From Microcoleus sp. FACHB-61 (GTDB taxonomy: Bacteria; Cyanobacteriota; Cyanobacteriia; Cyanobacteriales; Microcoleaceae): DNA of 64,000 nt. This document shows, piece by piece, positions 43,931 through 53,800 of this stretch (positions are counted from its first letter, which is position 1; each line of letters opens with the position of its first letter). The stretch lies in contig JACJNY010000064.1 of NCBI GenBank assembly GCA_014695295.1, positions 1-64,000 of the forward strand. Direction: 5' to 3'. The position numbers were made by a program, and so were the translations under genes. The notes beneath the pieces were generated by a model. It was not told the DNA's origin and did no database searches. It was given only the letters and a program-made list of their open reading frames with translations.

Positions 43931-45013
43931 ATGGCAAAATTGCAACTAAAAAACCTCAATAAAACCTACAGCCCTAAAGTAGTTCCCGTAAAAGACATTA
44001 GTTTGGATGTCAGCGAAGGGGAATTTCTGACTTTGTTGGGGCCCTCGGGGTGCGGCAAATCTACGACGCTCAGGTTAATTGCAGGGTTGGAACAGCCGAC
44101 TAGAGGCGAGATTAGAATTGGCGATCGCAATGTCACTTATCTCAGACCGGGCGATCGCGATATTGCAATGGTTTTTCAAAGTTACGCGCTTTATCCGCAC
44201 ATGACAGTATACGAGAATATGGCGTCGAGCCTCAAACTTCGCAAAATCTCCTCCAGCGAAATCAACCGGTTAGTCACGGAAGTTGCAACATCCCTCGGAT
44301 TGACGGAATTAATCGATCGCAAACCCGGAAAACTATCAGGCGGGCAGCGGCAGCGAGTAGCCCTCGGCCGCGCATTAGTGCGCCAACCGGAAGTATTTTT
44401 GCTCGACGAACCTTTGAGCAATCTCGACGCCTTATTACGGGAAAAAGTTAGGGCCGAACTCAAACAATTGTTTTCCTCCCAAAAAGCTCCTGTAGTTTAC
44501 GTCACTCACGACCAAACCGAAGCAATGACGCTTTCTACAAAAGTCGCAGTTCTCAACAGCGGCAACGTGCAGCAGCTAGATCCGCCACACTTAATTTATA
44601 CCCGTCCTGCAAATCAGTTTGTAGCCGGGTTCGTGGGCAGCCCGCAAATGAATTTGCTCGTGCTTAAATGCCAGGGCAATTTTGCTCAGTTGGGCGATTT
44701 TCGAGTTCGACTACCAGATATGCCGACTGTGCCGCCAGAAATTGTGTTGGGAATTCGCCCGGAACACGTCGGCTTTGCAGATGCAGAGGCCGGCAAGATG
44801 CCGGCCCCAGAGGCAATTAAAGGTGAAGTTTTTTTAGTGGAAAACTTGGGAATGCAAAATTTAGTTAGCGTCCGAGTTAAAGGTTTGGAGCCAGTAACGG
44901 TGCGGGCTTTGCTGCCAAATGACCGCCACTGGAATTCTGAAATTGTAGAGCTGGTTTTTCCGCCTCAGTTGCTGCACTGGTTTGACGTGAAAACGGGCGA
45001 TCGCTTGCAATAA
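43931..45013 (+). CDS. Sugar ABC transporter ATPase, UgpC/MalK type
   Basis: This 360-residue protein powers the importer. Walker A is GPSGCGKST at about residues 36-44, the ABC signature is LSGGQRQRVALGRAL at about 134-148, and Walker B is VFLLDEPLSNLDA at about 155-167, followed by the H-loop VTHDQTEAMTLS. The C-terminal 120 residues are the TOBE regulatory domain with VLGIRPEHVGFADAEAG. It is the last gene of the cluster and completes it. Confidence 0.95.
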   Translation: MAKLQLKNLNKTYSPKVVPVKDISLDVSEGEFLTLLGPSGCGKSTTLRLIAGLEQPTRGEIRIGDRNVTYLRPGDRDIAMVFQSYALYPHMTVYENMASSLKLRKISSSEINRLVTEVATSLGLTELIDRKPGKLSGGQRQRVALGRALVRQPEVFLLDEPLSNLDALLREKVRAELKQLFSSQKAPVVYVTHDQTEAMTLSTKVAVLNSGNVQQLDPPHLIYTRPANQFVAGFVGSPQMNLLVLKCQGNFAQLGDFRVRLPDMPTVPPEIVLGIRPEHVGFADAEAGKMPAPEAIKGEVFLVENLGMQNLVSVRVKGLEPVTVRALLPNDRHWNSEIVELVFPPQLLHWFDVKTGDRLQ

Positions 45014-45346
45014 GAATTTGCCCTCTATAGCATGATTGATGGAAAATGGTCTAACCCTGTGCTGAAAAAAACCTTTTCTGCTCCTAACTAAGTTATGACT
45101 TTAGTTAGAGGTAGAAGTATTTTCCTGCTGTTAAAGTGATATAGGTGTTTAAAAAAGCTAATTGGCTGACATATAGGTGGCGTGTTTACCAGATTTTATC
45201 GCTAACCTATAACTCTATTTATGTAGTTAATGGCAAGTTGAAGCTAAGTTGGCTTTCCCTCGCGTTAGCTGCTGATTTTGGAGCGAGTCAATTAGATGAA
45301 AAAATGTTGAAAATTATCACCAATCAACTTAGGGAGTATGACCGAG
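45014..45346. other. Spacer after sugar importer
   Basis: About 333 bp with no supported gene. A frame from 45145 to 45381 overlaps the next gene out of frame and is rejected. Confidence 0.4.
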
Positions 45347-45697
45347 ATGAATTTGATTTCCACAGCCATTGCTCGCATTAGTTCCCTGCTTAAGGGCTTT
45401 CAAATCAAGAGTTTTTTGAGTGTTGTCCTAGTCGGTTTTCTGCTGCTAACAACAAATGTTGATTCTGGAAGCAGTAACCAAGGTTTTGGCGGGCAAGCCA
45501 GCTCAAAGGCCGATCTAAACAATTCTGAAAGACCCCAAACAACGCGGGAATGGAGGCAAGAAGCTCGCGAAACGTCAGACTCTCCGGGCGAACGAGTTCA
45601 GAAGATTGGGCAAGAGGCAGGAGCAGCCGTGAAAGAAATGGGGGAGATGTACCAAGACACTGCTAAGAGAAGTGTCCGCGAATTAAAGGATAACTAG
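45347..45697 (+). CDS. Small exported or membrane-anchored protein
   Basis: This 116-residue protein has a hydrophobic N-terminal segment (about residues 20-36, SFLSVVLVGFLLLTTN) followed by a charged Gly/Ala/Glu-rich part (TREWRQEARETSDSPGERVQKIGQEAGAAVKEMG). It resembles a lipid-free signal-anchored helical protein like some stress-related small cyanobacterial proteins, but no named family is clear. The start at 45347 is used because GGGAG is 10 bases upstream; an ATG 9 bases earlier would sit 1 base from it. Confidence 0.6.
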   Translation: MNLISTAIARISSLLKGFQIKSFLSVVLVGFLLLTTNVDSGSSNQGFGGQASSKADLNNSERPQTTREWRQEARETSDSPGERVQKIGQEAGAAVKEMGEMYQDTAKRSVRELKDN

Positions 45698-46271
45698 CTC
45701 CACCTAAAAAAGTATAAGACTGAGAAACCTGATTGCTGTAGGGGCAGCGCCAAGAGTGTTCGCCCTTGCGGGTTTCTCAACACCTGAACAGTTTGACGTT
45801 TAGATAGGTTGAGCTACTTAATACGGCAGAGACAATCAAGTAGGCGAGCATAAATAAACTAAGACTGACGTTCATAAACCCGGTTTCTCATGTGAAACTG
45901 GGTTTTTGAGTTGGAAGCCTTTTATGTTAAATTAAATCAAATCCGCGTTAAAACCCCCTTGATAAGGCTCGGCGGTTGAAACTGAGATATTGCAGCATTC
46001 TCCATAAGCATTTCAAGGGTGGACTAGGAGCAACGACCCAGAATAAAATTGAACTATGAGTGGAACAAACCGGAAAGCCTGTTCATGAAAATGGTGCAAG
46101 ATGTCAGTTAAAACCGCTTTTAACCTCAAGCTCGTATGTGGCTTCGATCGCCCCTAGAATGCGATATCGAGGTCAAACTACACAAACTTTCGTCTCTCTC
46201 TAAGAGACTAAGAAATAAGCGGTAAGTCGCTTAGGTTGCACCCTAAATATAGAAGTTCCGTGTAATTGCTG
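45698..46271. other. Gene-free region with MITE-like repeat
   Basis: It contains CCGGGTTT repeat copies (about 45887-45912) and the repeat at 45980-46109. The rest shows no gene. Confidence 0.5.
45980..46109. repeat. MITE-like repeat, family B copy 1
   Basis: Ends AACTGAGATATTGCA and TGCAAGATGTCAGTT are imperfect inverted repeats. The unit of 130 bp aligns over its length with 57150-57277, sharing TTTCAAGGG, GTGGAACA and CGGAAAGCCT. Confidence 0.78.
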
Positions 46272-46709
46272 ATGAATAAACATCTTAACAGTCTTTGCTT
46301 GACCGGCCTGCTGTTCATCCTGCCTGTTTGTCCGGCGACAATTGCCCGCGCTCAACTTGCCGAAACTTCGGATACTAACGCCAAGCAAACAAATCTCCTC
46401 AAAGATGAACTGTATTTTGGGTTAACTAAACCGGGAGGCGAGCCAGTTTCTGAAGCAGAATGGCAGGAGTTTGTCAGCGCAGTTATTACCCCTCACTTTC
46501 GGGAAGGGCTAACGGTATTAGACGGCTCGGGGCAATTTCTCAACAGCTCGGGAATTCTGATTCGAGAAAACTCTAAAATAGTTATTTTGATTTATGAAAG
46601 TAGCCCGGAAAAAAATCAAGCTATTAATGAAATTATCGAAACTTACAAGCGCATTTTCCAGCAGGAGTCAGTGTTGCGGGCGACCAGCGAAGTTAAGGTT
46701 TCCTTCTGA
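46272..46709 (+). CDS. DUF3574 exported protein
   Basis: This 145-residue protein has a signal peptide (about residues 1-28, with CLTGLLFILPVCPATIARA) and a DUF3574 domain containing DELYFGLTKPGGEPVSEAEWQEFV and FREGLTVLDGSGQFL. Function of this family is not established; it is found in periplasmic or exported proteins. The ATG at 46272 is chosen over a TTG two codons upstream. It stands alone, flanked by repeats. Confidence 0.78.
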   Translation: MNKHLNSLCLTGLLFILPVCPATIARAQLAETSDTNAKQTNLLKDELYFGLTKPGGEPVSEAEWQEFVSAVITPHFREGLTVLDGSGQFLNSSGILIRENSKIVILIYESSPEKNQAINEIIETYKRIFQQESVLRATSEVKVSF

Positions 46710-46871
46710 TGCGGTCATCGAATCAGTGTATTTATGATATTATTTGTTGTAATCAAGGTCATACCCTCAAAGATAAGTAGGGTGCGGGTGCAAGCAAAAT
46801 CATAATTTTTGGGTATCGATCGCACACTGCAAAAACTCGCTAGAAAAACCTGCCCGGGAGAAAACAAAAAC

Positions 46872-47075
46872 ATGACAAACGACGGCAACCAAAAAGCTGA
46901 AGCGCCCCAAAGCGAGGATTCACGAAATTTGTCCGGCATGGCGAAAGCTTTTCTTGTGAGCGTGGCTTGGTCTTACGCAGAGGCATTGGAGCGAATGAAA
47001 CGATCGCGAAATCCACAGGAACCCGCGCCGGAATCTCCGACAGAACAAGTCGATCGCAATCCTGAAAACAATTAA
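46872..47075 (+). CDS. Small hypothetical protein
   Basis: This 67-residue protein is unrecognised. GGGAG 10 bases upstream supports the start at 46872. The sequence has a hydrophobic helix-like middle (GMAKAFLVSVAWSYAEALERM) and Pro/Glu-rich flanks. It may be a short membrane-associated peptide. Evidence is limited to the ribosome site and frame. Confidence 0.5.
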   Translation: MTNDGNQKAEAPQSEDSRNLSGMAKAFLVSVAWSYAEALERMKRSRNPQEPAPESPTEQVDRNPENN

Positions 47076-47401
47076 TGAAAGACCATTAAGGCGATCGATT
47101 TACCAAACTATCTGTGCGATCGAACGCAGCAGTCAGTTAGCTGTTTTGAGTTGGGAACACTCAACTCAAAACAGCTAACTCTACAATTACCTCAGAAAGT
47201 GTATTGGATTTTACAATAAAAAAAAGTGAAATCCCCGTGACCCTTCAACGAGCTCAGGACAAGCTTTAGTCAGGGGATGAGAACTGCGTTGGGGGTTTGA
47301 AGCTCAACCTATGTCTATCCCTAAAACAAATTTAAACTAAACAAAGTACGGTTTTACCGCTACAGTGTACAAAACAAATAACCAATTTTTAGATCGGTCT
47401 C
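47076..47401. other. Spacer with long hairpin
   Basis: It contains a 19-bp perfect inverted repeat (47135-47153 and 47162-47180, AGTTAGCTGTTTTGAGTTG arms) and otherwise AT-rich sequence leading to the next promoter. Confidence 0.6.
47135..47180 (+). terminator. Long perfect hairpin
   Basis: Two 19-bp arms enclose an 8-base loop. No T run follows, so the role as a terminator is only likely. Confidence 0.5.
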
Positions 47402-47914
47402 ATGTCTAATTCAAAAATGATTGGCAAAGCGATCGCAGGTGGCCTTTGCTTCGGCATCCTCGCCAGCTTCACCGCTTCACACGGCCCCGCATCCGCAGCA
47501 GCACCAATAATTGCCCAAGAAACAGCAGCCCCGGCGGCTAGCAGCATCGACAAGCAACTCCTAGGCCAATGGCAAGGTACAGTCCCCTCCGGTCAGTCTT
47601 TCACCTTCATCTTTGCCCCTGAAGGCAAATTGTTCCTCATGGCTAAAGGCCCGGACGGAGCCGCCCGCGCCAAAGAAATGAGGTACAAAGTTAATCTCGG
47701 TGAAAAACCGATGCACATTGATGTCGGTCTCAGCAGCACAGAAACCGTTCAGACTGTTTTTGAGTTGACTCCCGAAGGTCAAATGCGCCTTCAGTTGCAA
47801 GGCACCAATCCCGGAGAGGCGAGACCTAATTCCTTAAACGAGCAGGCAACCGTGTTTAAAAAGGTCTCCGAGGCCACTGCACTGCCTGCTGACACTCAGG
47901 TCATCGGTTTTTGA
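47402..47914 (+). CDS. Exported beta-type protein, function unknown
   Basis: This 170-residue protein has a signal peptide (about 1-33, GKAIAGGLCFGILASFTAS and AAA before the expected cut) and a mature domain of antiparallel-strand type (LLGQWQGTVPSGQSFTFIFAPEGKLFLMAKGP, MHIDVGLSSTETVQTVFELTPEGQMRLQLQGTNPGE). The pattern of short strands suggests a lipocalin-like or beta-barrel fold, not a named family. It is probably periplasmic. It stands upstream of the ABC ATPase gene on the same strand without coupling. Confidence 0.65.
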   Translation: MSNSKMIGKAIAGGLCFGILASFTASHGPASAAAPIIAQETAAPAASSIDKQLLGQWQGTVPSGQSFTFIFAPEGKLFLMAKGPDGAARAKEMRYKVNLGEKPMHIDVGLSSTETVQTVFELTPEGQMRLQLQGTNPGEARPNSLNEQATVFKKVSEATALPADTQVIGF

Positions 47915-48098
47915 GGAAAATCACTCGCAGGCAGAAGGCATTCCAGTAGTTCTGAGTTTTGAGTTTTGAATTTTAAGTTAAAGAATTTAAACTTTAAAAT
48001 TCAAAACTTACAACTTAAAATTTTCCTACTGCCTTCTGCCTTCAGCAGGCCCTGCTACAATCCACTTAATCTCCATTTAACTTTTGCCATAGACCTCC

Positions 48099-50150
48099 AT
48101 GAGTGAAACCGTCCTAGAAGTTCGCAACCTGCGGGTTGAATTTCAATCTGCGGACGCAGGCGATGCGTCTGCAACAGTCAAAGCTGTTGACGGCATTTCG
48201 TTTGAGGTCAAGCGAGGGCAGACTCTGGGAATTGTGGGAGAGTCGGGGTCGGGAAAATCGGTAACATCCCTGGCTGTGATGGGTTTGCTTTCGAGTTCGT
48301 CAACGAAAATAGATGGCGAAATTTGGTTTTATTCGACAAAAGACGGCGCTAGCAATGGGCCTGTGAATCTGCTGGAAATCCCGGACAGGGAAAAACAAAC
48401 ATACCGGGGCAGCCAGATTGCGACAATTTTTCAAGAGCCGATGAGTTCGCTCAATCCCGTTTATACGATCGGATTTCAACTCACAGAAGCCATTTGTTTG
48501 CACCAAAAGGTGTCGCAGACAGAAGCGCGGCGCAAAGCTGCTTCTCTGCTGCAAGAGGTGAAGCTGCTACCGGGCGACGATGAGCTCAGGCAGCGGTGTT
48601 TGGCTTTGCGGCAAGAGCACTCCCGGGCTGCTGCGGGGAATCAAGCAGTTATGGAGGACGATCGCGATTTGATGCAGCTCGTCAACGGCCAAAAACAAGC
48701 TATGCTCGATCGCTACCCCCACGAACTCTCAGGCGGTCAAATCCAGCGCGTGATGATTGCAATGGCCATTTCTTGCAATCCAACTTTATTAATTGCTGAT
48801 GAACCGACCACGGCTTTGGACGTAACCGTGCAGGCAACTATCTTAGGTTTGCTGCGGGAGTTGCGGGACTCTAGAGGCATGGCAATGATTTTTATTACCC
48901 ACGATTTGGGCGTCATTGCTGAAATTGGCGATACGGTGGCGGTGATGTACCGAGGCAAGATTGTTGAGTGCGGTGCGATCGAACAAATTTTCAGCAATCC
49001 CCAACATCCTTACACAAAAGGTCTGTTAGCTTGCCGCCCAACTCTCGATCGGCAAATGCGCCACTTGCCCACAGTTTCCGATTTTATGGATGTCACCACA
49101 AATGCTAGCGGCGAATTGGTAATTGTCGAGAAAAATGCCGATTTAGACGGCGACAGCAGCGGGGGAAATCCCGCTTTTGCAACTGGAAAACCGCCTCGGC
49201 TGCCGCATATTTCCGGCCCTTTGCTGGCTGTTAATAACTTGCGAGTCGGTTTTCCGGTGCAGGGAATGTTTGGCGAAACTAAACGCTTGTTTATGGCGGT
49301 AAACGATATTTCTTTTGAGGTTTACCCGGGCGAGACTTTGGGTTTGGTGGGCGAGTCAGGCTGCGGCAAATCAACTTTGGCGAGAGCTTTGCTGCAATTA
49401 ATTCCGGCGGCCAGCGGCAAAGTGTTTTTTGAAGGTCAAGAAATTACGCCTCCTGCGAAAAGTAGTTCGGCATCCCAGTGGATGGCTAATTATCGGATGC
49501 AAAAAGAGTACGATCGCAAATTGCGGTGGCTGCGGCGCGATATGCAAATTATTTTTCAAGACCCTTTTAGTTCTCTCGATCCGCGCCTGAATATTGGGGA
49601 TGCGGTGATGGAACCGATGGTGATTCACCGCTTTGGTAAGAACCAGAAAGAACAGCGCGATCGCGCGGCTTATTTGTTGGATAGAGTGGGCTTAAATCCC
49701 GAGCTTATGCGGCGCTACCCTCACGAGTTTTCGGGCGGACAGCGGCAGCGAATTTCTATTGCGAGAGCTTTGGCTTTGAATCCTAAGTTTATTATTTGCG
49801 ATGAGTCGGTTTCGGCATTAGATGTGTCGGTGCAGGCGCAAGTTTTAAATTTGCTGAAGGAGTTGCAAACAGAGTTTGGACTGACTTATATTTTTATTTC
49901 TCACGATTTAAGCGTGGTCAAGTTTATGAGCGATCGCGCGATCGTCATGAACAAAGGTAAAATCGAGGAAATTGGCACTGCAGAGCGCATTTACCGCCAA
50001 CCGCAGCAAGCTTACACGCGACAACTTATAGCTTCTATTCCAGCAGGGAATTTGGAGCGAATTCGGCAACAACAATTAGGTCGCCAAGGTGCTTTGGCTG
50101 CTGTGCCGCCTTTGCCTTCATCGCCTGCCGATGAATCGGAACAAGTTTGA
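48099..50150 (+). CDS. Fused dipeptide-type ABC ATPase (DppD-DppF type)
   Basis: This 683-residue protein has two ABC domains. ABC1 has Walker A GESGSGKS, signature LSGGQIQRVMIAMAI and Walker B LLIADEPTTALDVT with ITHDLGV. ABC2 has GESGCGKST, FSGGQRQRISIARAL and FIICDESVSALDVS with ISHDLSV. This layout matches YejF/GsiA-like fused oligopeptide importers, in which one polypeptide supplies both ATPases. About 45 extra residues between the Walker A and signature of ABC1 (around RQRCLALRQEHSRAAAG) are unusual. No permease or binding protein lies next to it, so partners are elsewhere. Confidence 0.9.
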   Translation: MSETVLEVRNLRVEFQSADAGDASATVKAVDGISFEVKRGQTLGIVGESGSGKSVTSLAVMGLLSSSSTKIDGEIWFYSTKDGASNGPVNLLEIPDREKQTYRGSQIATIFQEPMSSLNPVYTIGFQLTEAICLHQKVSQTEARRKAASLLQEVKLLPGDDELRQRCLALRQEHSRAAAGNQAVMEDDRDLMQLVNGQKQAMLDRYPHELSGGQIQRVMIAMAISCNPTLLIADEPTTALDVTVQATILGLLRELRDSRGMAMIFITHDLGVIAEIGDTVAVMYRGKIVECGAIEQIFSNPQHPYTKGLLACRPTLDRQMRHLPTVSDFMDVTTNASGELVIVEKNADLDGDSSGGNPAFATGKPPRLPHISGPLLAVNNLRVGFPVQGMFGETKRLFMAVNDISFEVYPGETLGLVGESGCGKSTLARALLQLIPAASGKVFFEGQEITPPAKSSSASQWMANYRMQKEYDRKLRWLRRDMQIIFQDPFSSLDPRLNIGDAVMEPMVIHRFGKNQKEQRDRAAYLLDRVGLNPELMRRYPHEFSGGQRQRISIARALALNPKFIICDESVSALDVSVQAQVLNLLKELQTEFGLTYIFISHDLSVVKFMSDRAIVMNKGKIEEIGTAERIYRQPQQAYTRQLIASIPAGNLERIRQQQLGRQGALAAVPPLPSSPADESEQV

Positions 50151-50815
50151 TATCTAGTGTTTTAAACTAATATCAATTACCAATTGCCCGTTACCAATTA
50201 CTAATTATTAATTAACCATTACGCGCGAACATCTCGTGCAAAGAAAAACTGCTACTAAGATTTTTTTCATTTTATCTTCACAAATCAGCAGTTGAGCTTT
50301 ATTTTAACTTCATAATTTATGGTCAAATTCCACCTGCTGGAACTTGACTCATATTCCCGGTTGTTTAACCCATAGCCAGGGCGCTCCACGCAGCATTTTC
50401 GTACATCAAACCCCGTCATTCCTGGGTGCAAAAAGTGGGGTATAACACGCTACTAAGAGCGCGGTAAGCTGCTTCAGGTGCAGCCTACATAATTAGGTTG
50501 TGCGTCCAGGACGGCCAGTCTCTGCGTCCAGGACTAGCTAGATTAGGCCAAATGTCCAATGCCTAACAGCAATATCTAGGCCATGATTATAGATAAACTC
50601 TCTATATGAGTCGGAAAAGTTATAAAATGCGCACCCCAGCTAAAAAGAGATTGCTCGCTAATTCCGTAAATACACTTAATTCTCTGCCCGGGTTGCGTAG
50701 ATTTACGCAAATTTTAAAATGCTAGATTTCGCAAGCTAGGAAAGTTTTACAATATTTAAACATCTTTATTGTAATTTTGGGTCACCACGAGTAAAACGGG
50801 ATCAAGAGTAAAAAA
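50151..50815. other. Long spacer upstream of the histidine kinase
   Basis: A 665-bp region with two copies of TGCGTCCAGGAC (about 50513-50545, another at 37467) and otherwise AT-rich DNA. It likely includes the kinase promoter. No gene seen. Confidence 0.45.
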
Positions 50816-53800
50816 ATGAAATCTTCTGTTCGTATCGAAGAATCAAAAAGCACTAAATTCTCGAACTTACTGCAACTGTTGTTGATAAAAATCACGGCAG
50901 CAGTAACCAGAATAGAAAAGGCAGAAGGCAGCAAGCATTATGAAAAAAAAATCAGCCTAGGGACGATCGCCCCTGGCAGTTTATTCTCTATTTTGATAAT
51001 TGTACTGCTGGTGTTAAACGGGTGGCTCGTAGCTGGCAGCGGTGATAATTTCTACCATCGCCAACTCGCCCTGGGATTTTTGGGAATAGCAAATATTGTC
51101 TTTTTGGCGGGATCGGCGCGCTCAAAAGCCTCTTGGGCCCTAGCGAGAGACGATCGCCCATCCAGCGAACCCAACGGAGGCGATCGCTTTTTTAGCCTCT
51201 CGCTAGATCTGCTGTGCGTCCTTAGTTTTGACGGTTATGTAACACTCATCAACCCAGCAGCACAAAAAATACTCGGCTATTCCCCAGGAGAAATGATTGG
51301 CCAACTCTTCATTGAATTCGTGCATCCAGACGATCGCGAAACTACTTTAAAAGAAGCTGAAAGTATTGCTGCGGGGAATAATACCGTTGGGTTTGAAAAC
51401 CGCTGGCGCTGTCGAAACGGGTCTTACAAATGGATAGCCTGGACTGCTACCCGTTTCTGCGAGGAAGAATTGATCTATGGTGTCGGCCGCGACATTACCG
51501 CTCACAAACAAGCAGAAGCAGCGCTGCAAGAGAGCCAGCGTTTTGTTGAGCGAATTGCCAATACCAGTCCGAATCTTCTCTTTGTTTACGACGAAAGCGA
51601 GCAGCGAAATGTCTACAGCAACCGCGAAATCACTGACATCCTCGGCTATACGAGCGCAGAAGTTGAAAACATGGGCAGCAATCTGCTGCCCACCATCATC
51701 CACCCTGACGACTTAGCTAAATTTCCCGGGTATTTTCAGCAATTAGAAAATGCTCCCGACGGCGAAGTTGTTGAGTACGAATATCGGTTACGCGATCGAC
51801 AGAATTGTTGGCACTGGTTAGTCAGCCGGAATATTGTATTTAGCAGAACAGAGGAGGGAAAAATTCAGCAGCGTCTCGGTGCTGCTACGGACATTACAGA
51901 GCGCAAAATAGCAGAACAAGCTTTAGCAGAACAATTGAAACTTTCTCTATTCACAGCAGATGTGGGAATTGGTCTAACTCAAAACCAGACTTTGCTTGCA
52001 ACTTTGCAATATTGCACCGATGCAGTTGTGCGCCATTTGGATGCTGCCTTTGCTCGGATTTGGACGCTGAATGAAGAGCGAAATGTATTGGAACTGCAAG
52101 CAAGCGCGGGGATATTATATACTGGCATTGACGGCGCTTACACCCGCATTGCTGTCGGCGAGTTCAAGATTGGTTTAATCGCCCTGGAGCGAAAACCTTA
52201 CATCACTAATTCTGTGCAAGAAGATCCCCGACTCCACGACAAAGAATGGGCGTCACGAGAAGGAATGGTGGCTTTTGCTGGATATCCGCTAATTGTTGAC
52301 AATCAGTTGCTGGGAGTAATCGCGATGTTTGCTCGCCAGGAGTTGAACGAATCAACGCTGATTGCTTTGGCGTCAAGTGCCGATGCGATCGCCCTGGGAA
52401 TTAAGCGCAAACAAACAGAAGAAGCTCTCGCCAGACAAAAGCAAACTTTGAGGGCAATTATTGACAACGCTCCCATTTGGGTGTGGCTGACTGACACTAA
52501 AGGCAAAATGCTGTTGGTTAACAAAACTTTTTGCGAATCTGTGAACGTTCCTGAAGAAAAATTTTTGGCAGCATCTCACTCTTCAGAAATTTTGGGAGCG
52601 GAAGCATTTGCTAACTGCATGGCGTCTGACGTGCAAGTCTGGAGTCAAGATACTCCTTTTTATGCTGATGAAATTATCCAGTTTGCTGACGGTAAAAATC
52701 ACCATTTAGAGGTAATTAAAGCTAAGGTAAAAGAGGCTAACGGCAGCGCTATCGGCTTAATCGGTTTGGGTTTGGACGTTACAGAACAAAAAGAAGCTCA
52801 AAGACAGTTGCAAAAGTCGGAAGCGAGATACCGCAAATTAGCGGAGCAGGAAACACTGCTGAACCAGCTAGCTAGCAATATCCGCGAATCTCTGGATTTA
52901 GATACTATTTTAGCAACAACCGTGCAGCAAATTCGAGACTTGCTGCAACTCGATCGCTGTCTGTTTCTTTGGTATTTGCCAGACGCCCCGTCACCAGTTT
53001 GGAATGTGATCTCCGAGGCAAAAAATACAGATTTACCTTCGATTTTGGGTTTATATCCTGTCGCTCCAACGGCTTCTATCGCTGAGCGGATTGGCAATTT
53101 AGAAATAATTCAGATCGACGATGTTGAGGCATTAACCGATCCAGTAGAACGGGAATTTTTAAGGTATGTAGGGCTCAATTCTCTGCTGGACATTCCCCTT
53201 CAAACACAGTCGGGTCAAATTGGCGCGATCCTCTGCGGTGCTTGCAACGGGGTGCGGCTGTGGAGAGACGAAGAAGTGGAACTGTTAATGGCAGTAGGAA
53301 CTCAGTTGGCGATCGCCATTAATCAAGCCGAACTTTACGAAAAATCTCGCCTCGCCGCCGCCGAATCAAAAGCAGCAGCAATGCAGCAAAAATTGCTCAA
53401 CCAGCTAGGCAGTCAAATCCGCGCTTCTCTCGATTTAGATACTATCTTGGCAACAACTGTGCGGCAAATTCGCGACTTGCTGCAACTAGATCGCTGTCTG
53501 TTTATGTGGTATACGCCCGAGGCCGAGACGCCCGCTTGGGATGTCGTCCACGAAGCTAAAAATGATGACTTGCCCTCGCTTTTGGGTTATTACCCTGCTG
53601 AGGTAACGGGGACGCTGGCGCAAAAGATAGCTAATTTGGAAATCTATCAAATAGATGATGTTGCAACTTTCAGCGATCCAGTAGAAAGGGAATTCTTTTT
53701 GCAGGTGGGTTACAAGTCTGTCTTGGATTTGCCGGTTAAGAGTGCAGGGGGTTTAACTGGAGTTGTGGGCTGCACTTCTTGCCGCGAGGTGCACAGGTGG

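Noticed and set aside
45145-45381. 78-codon frame before the small protein at 45347
   Set aside because: It overlaps the better supported gene out of frame, starts at GTG and resembles no known protein.
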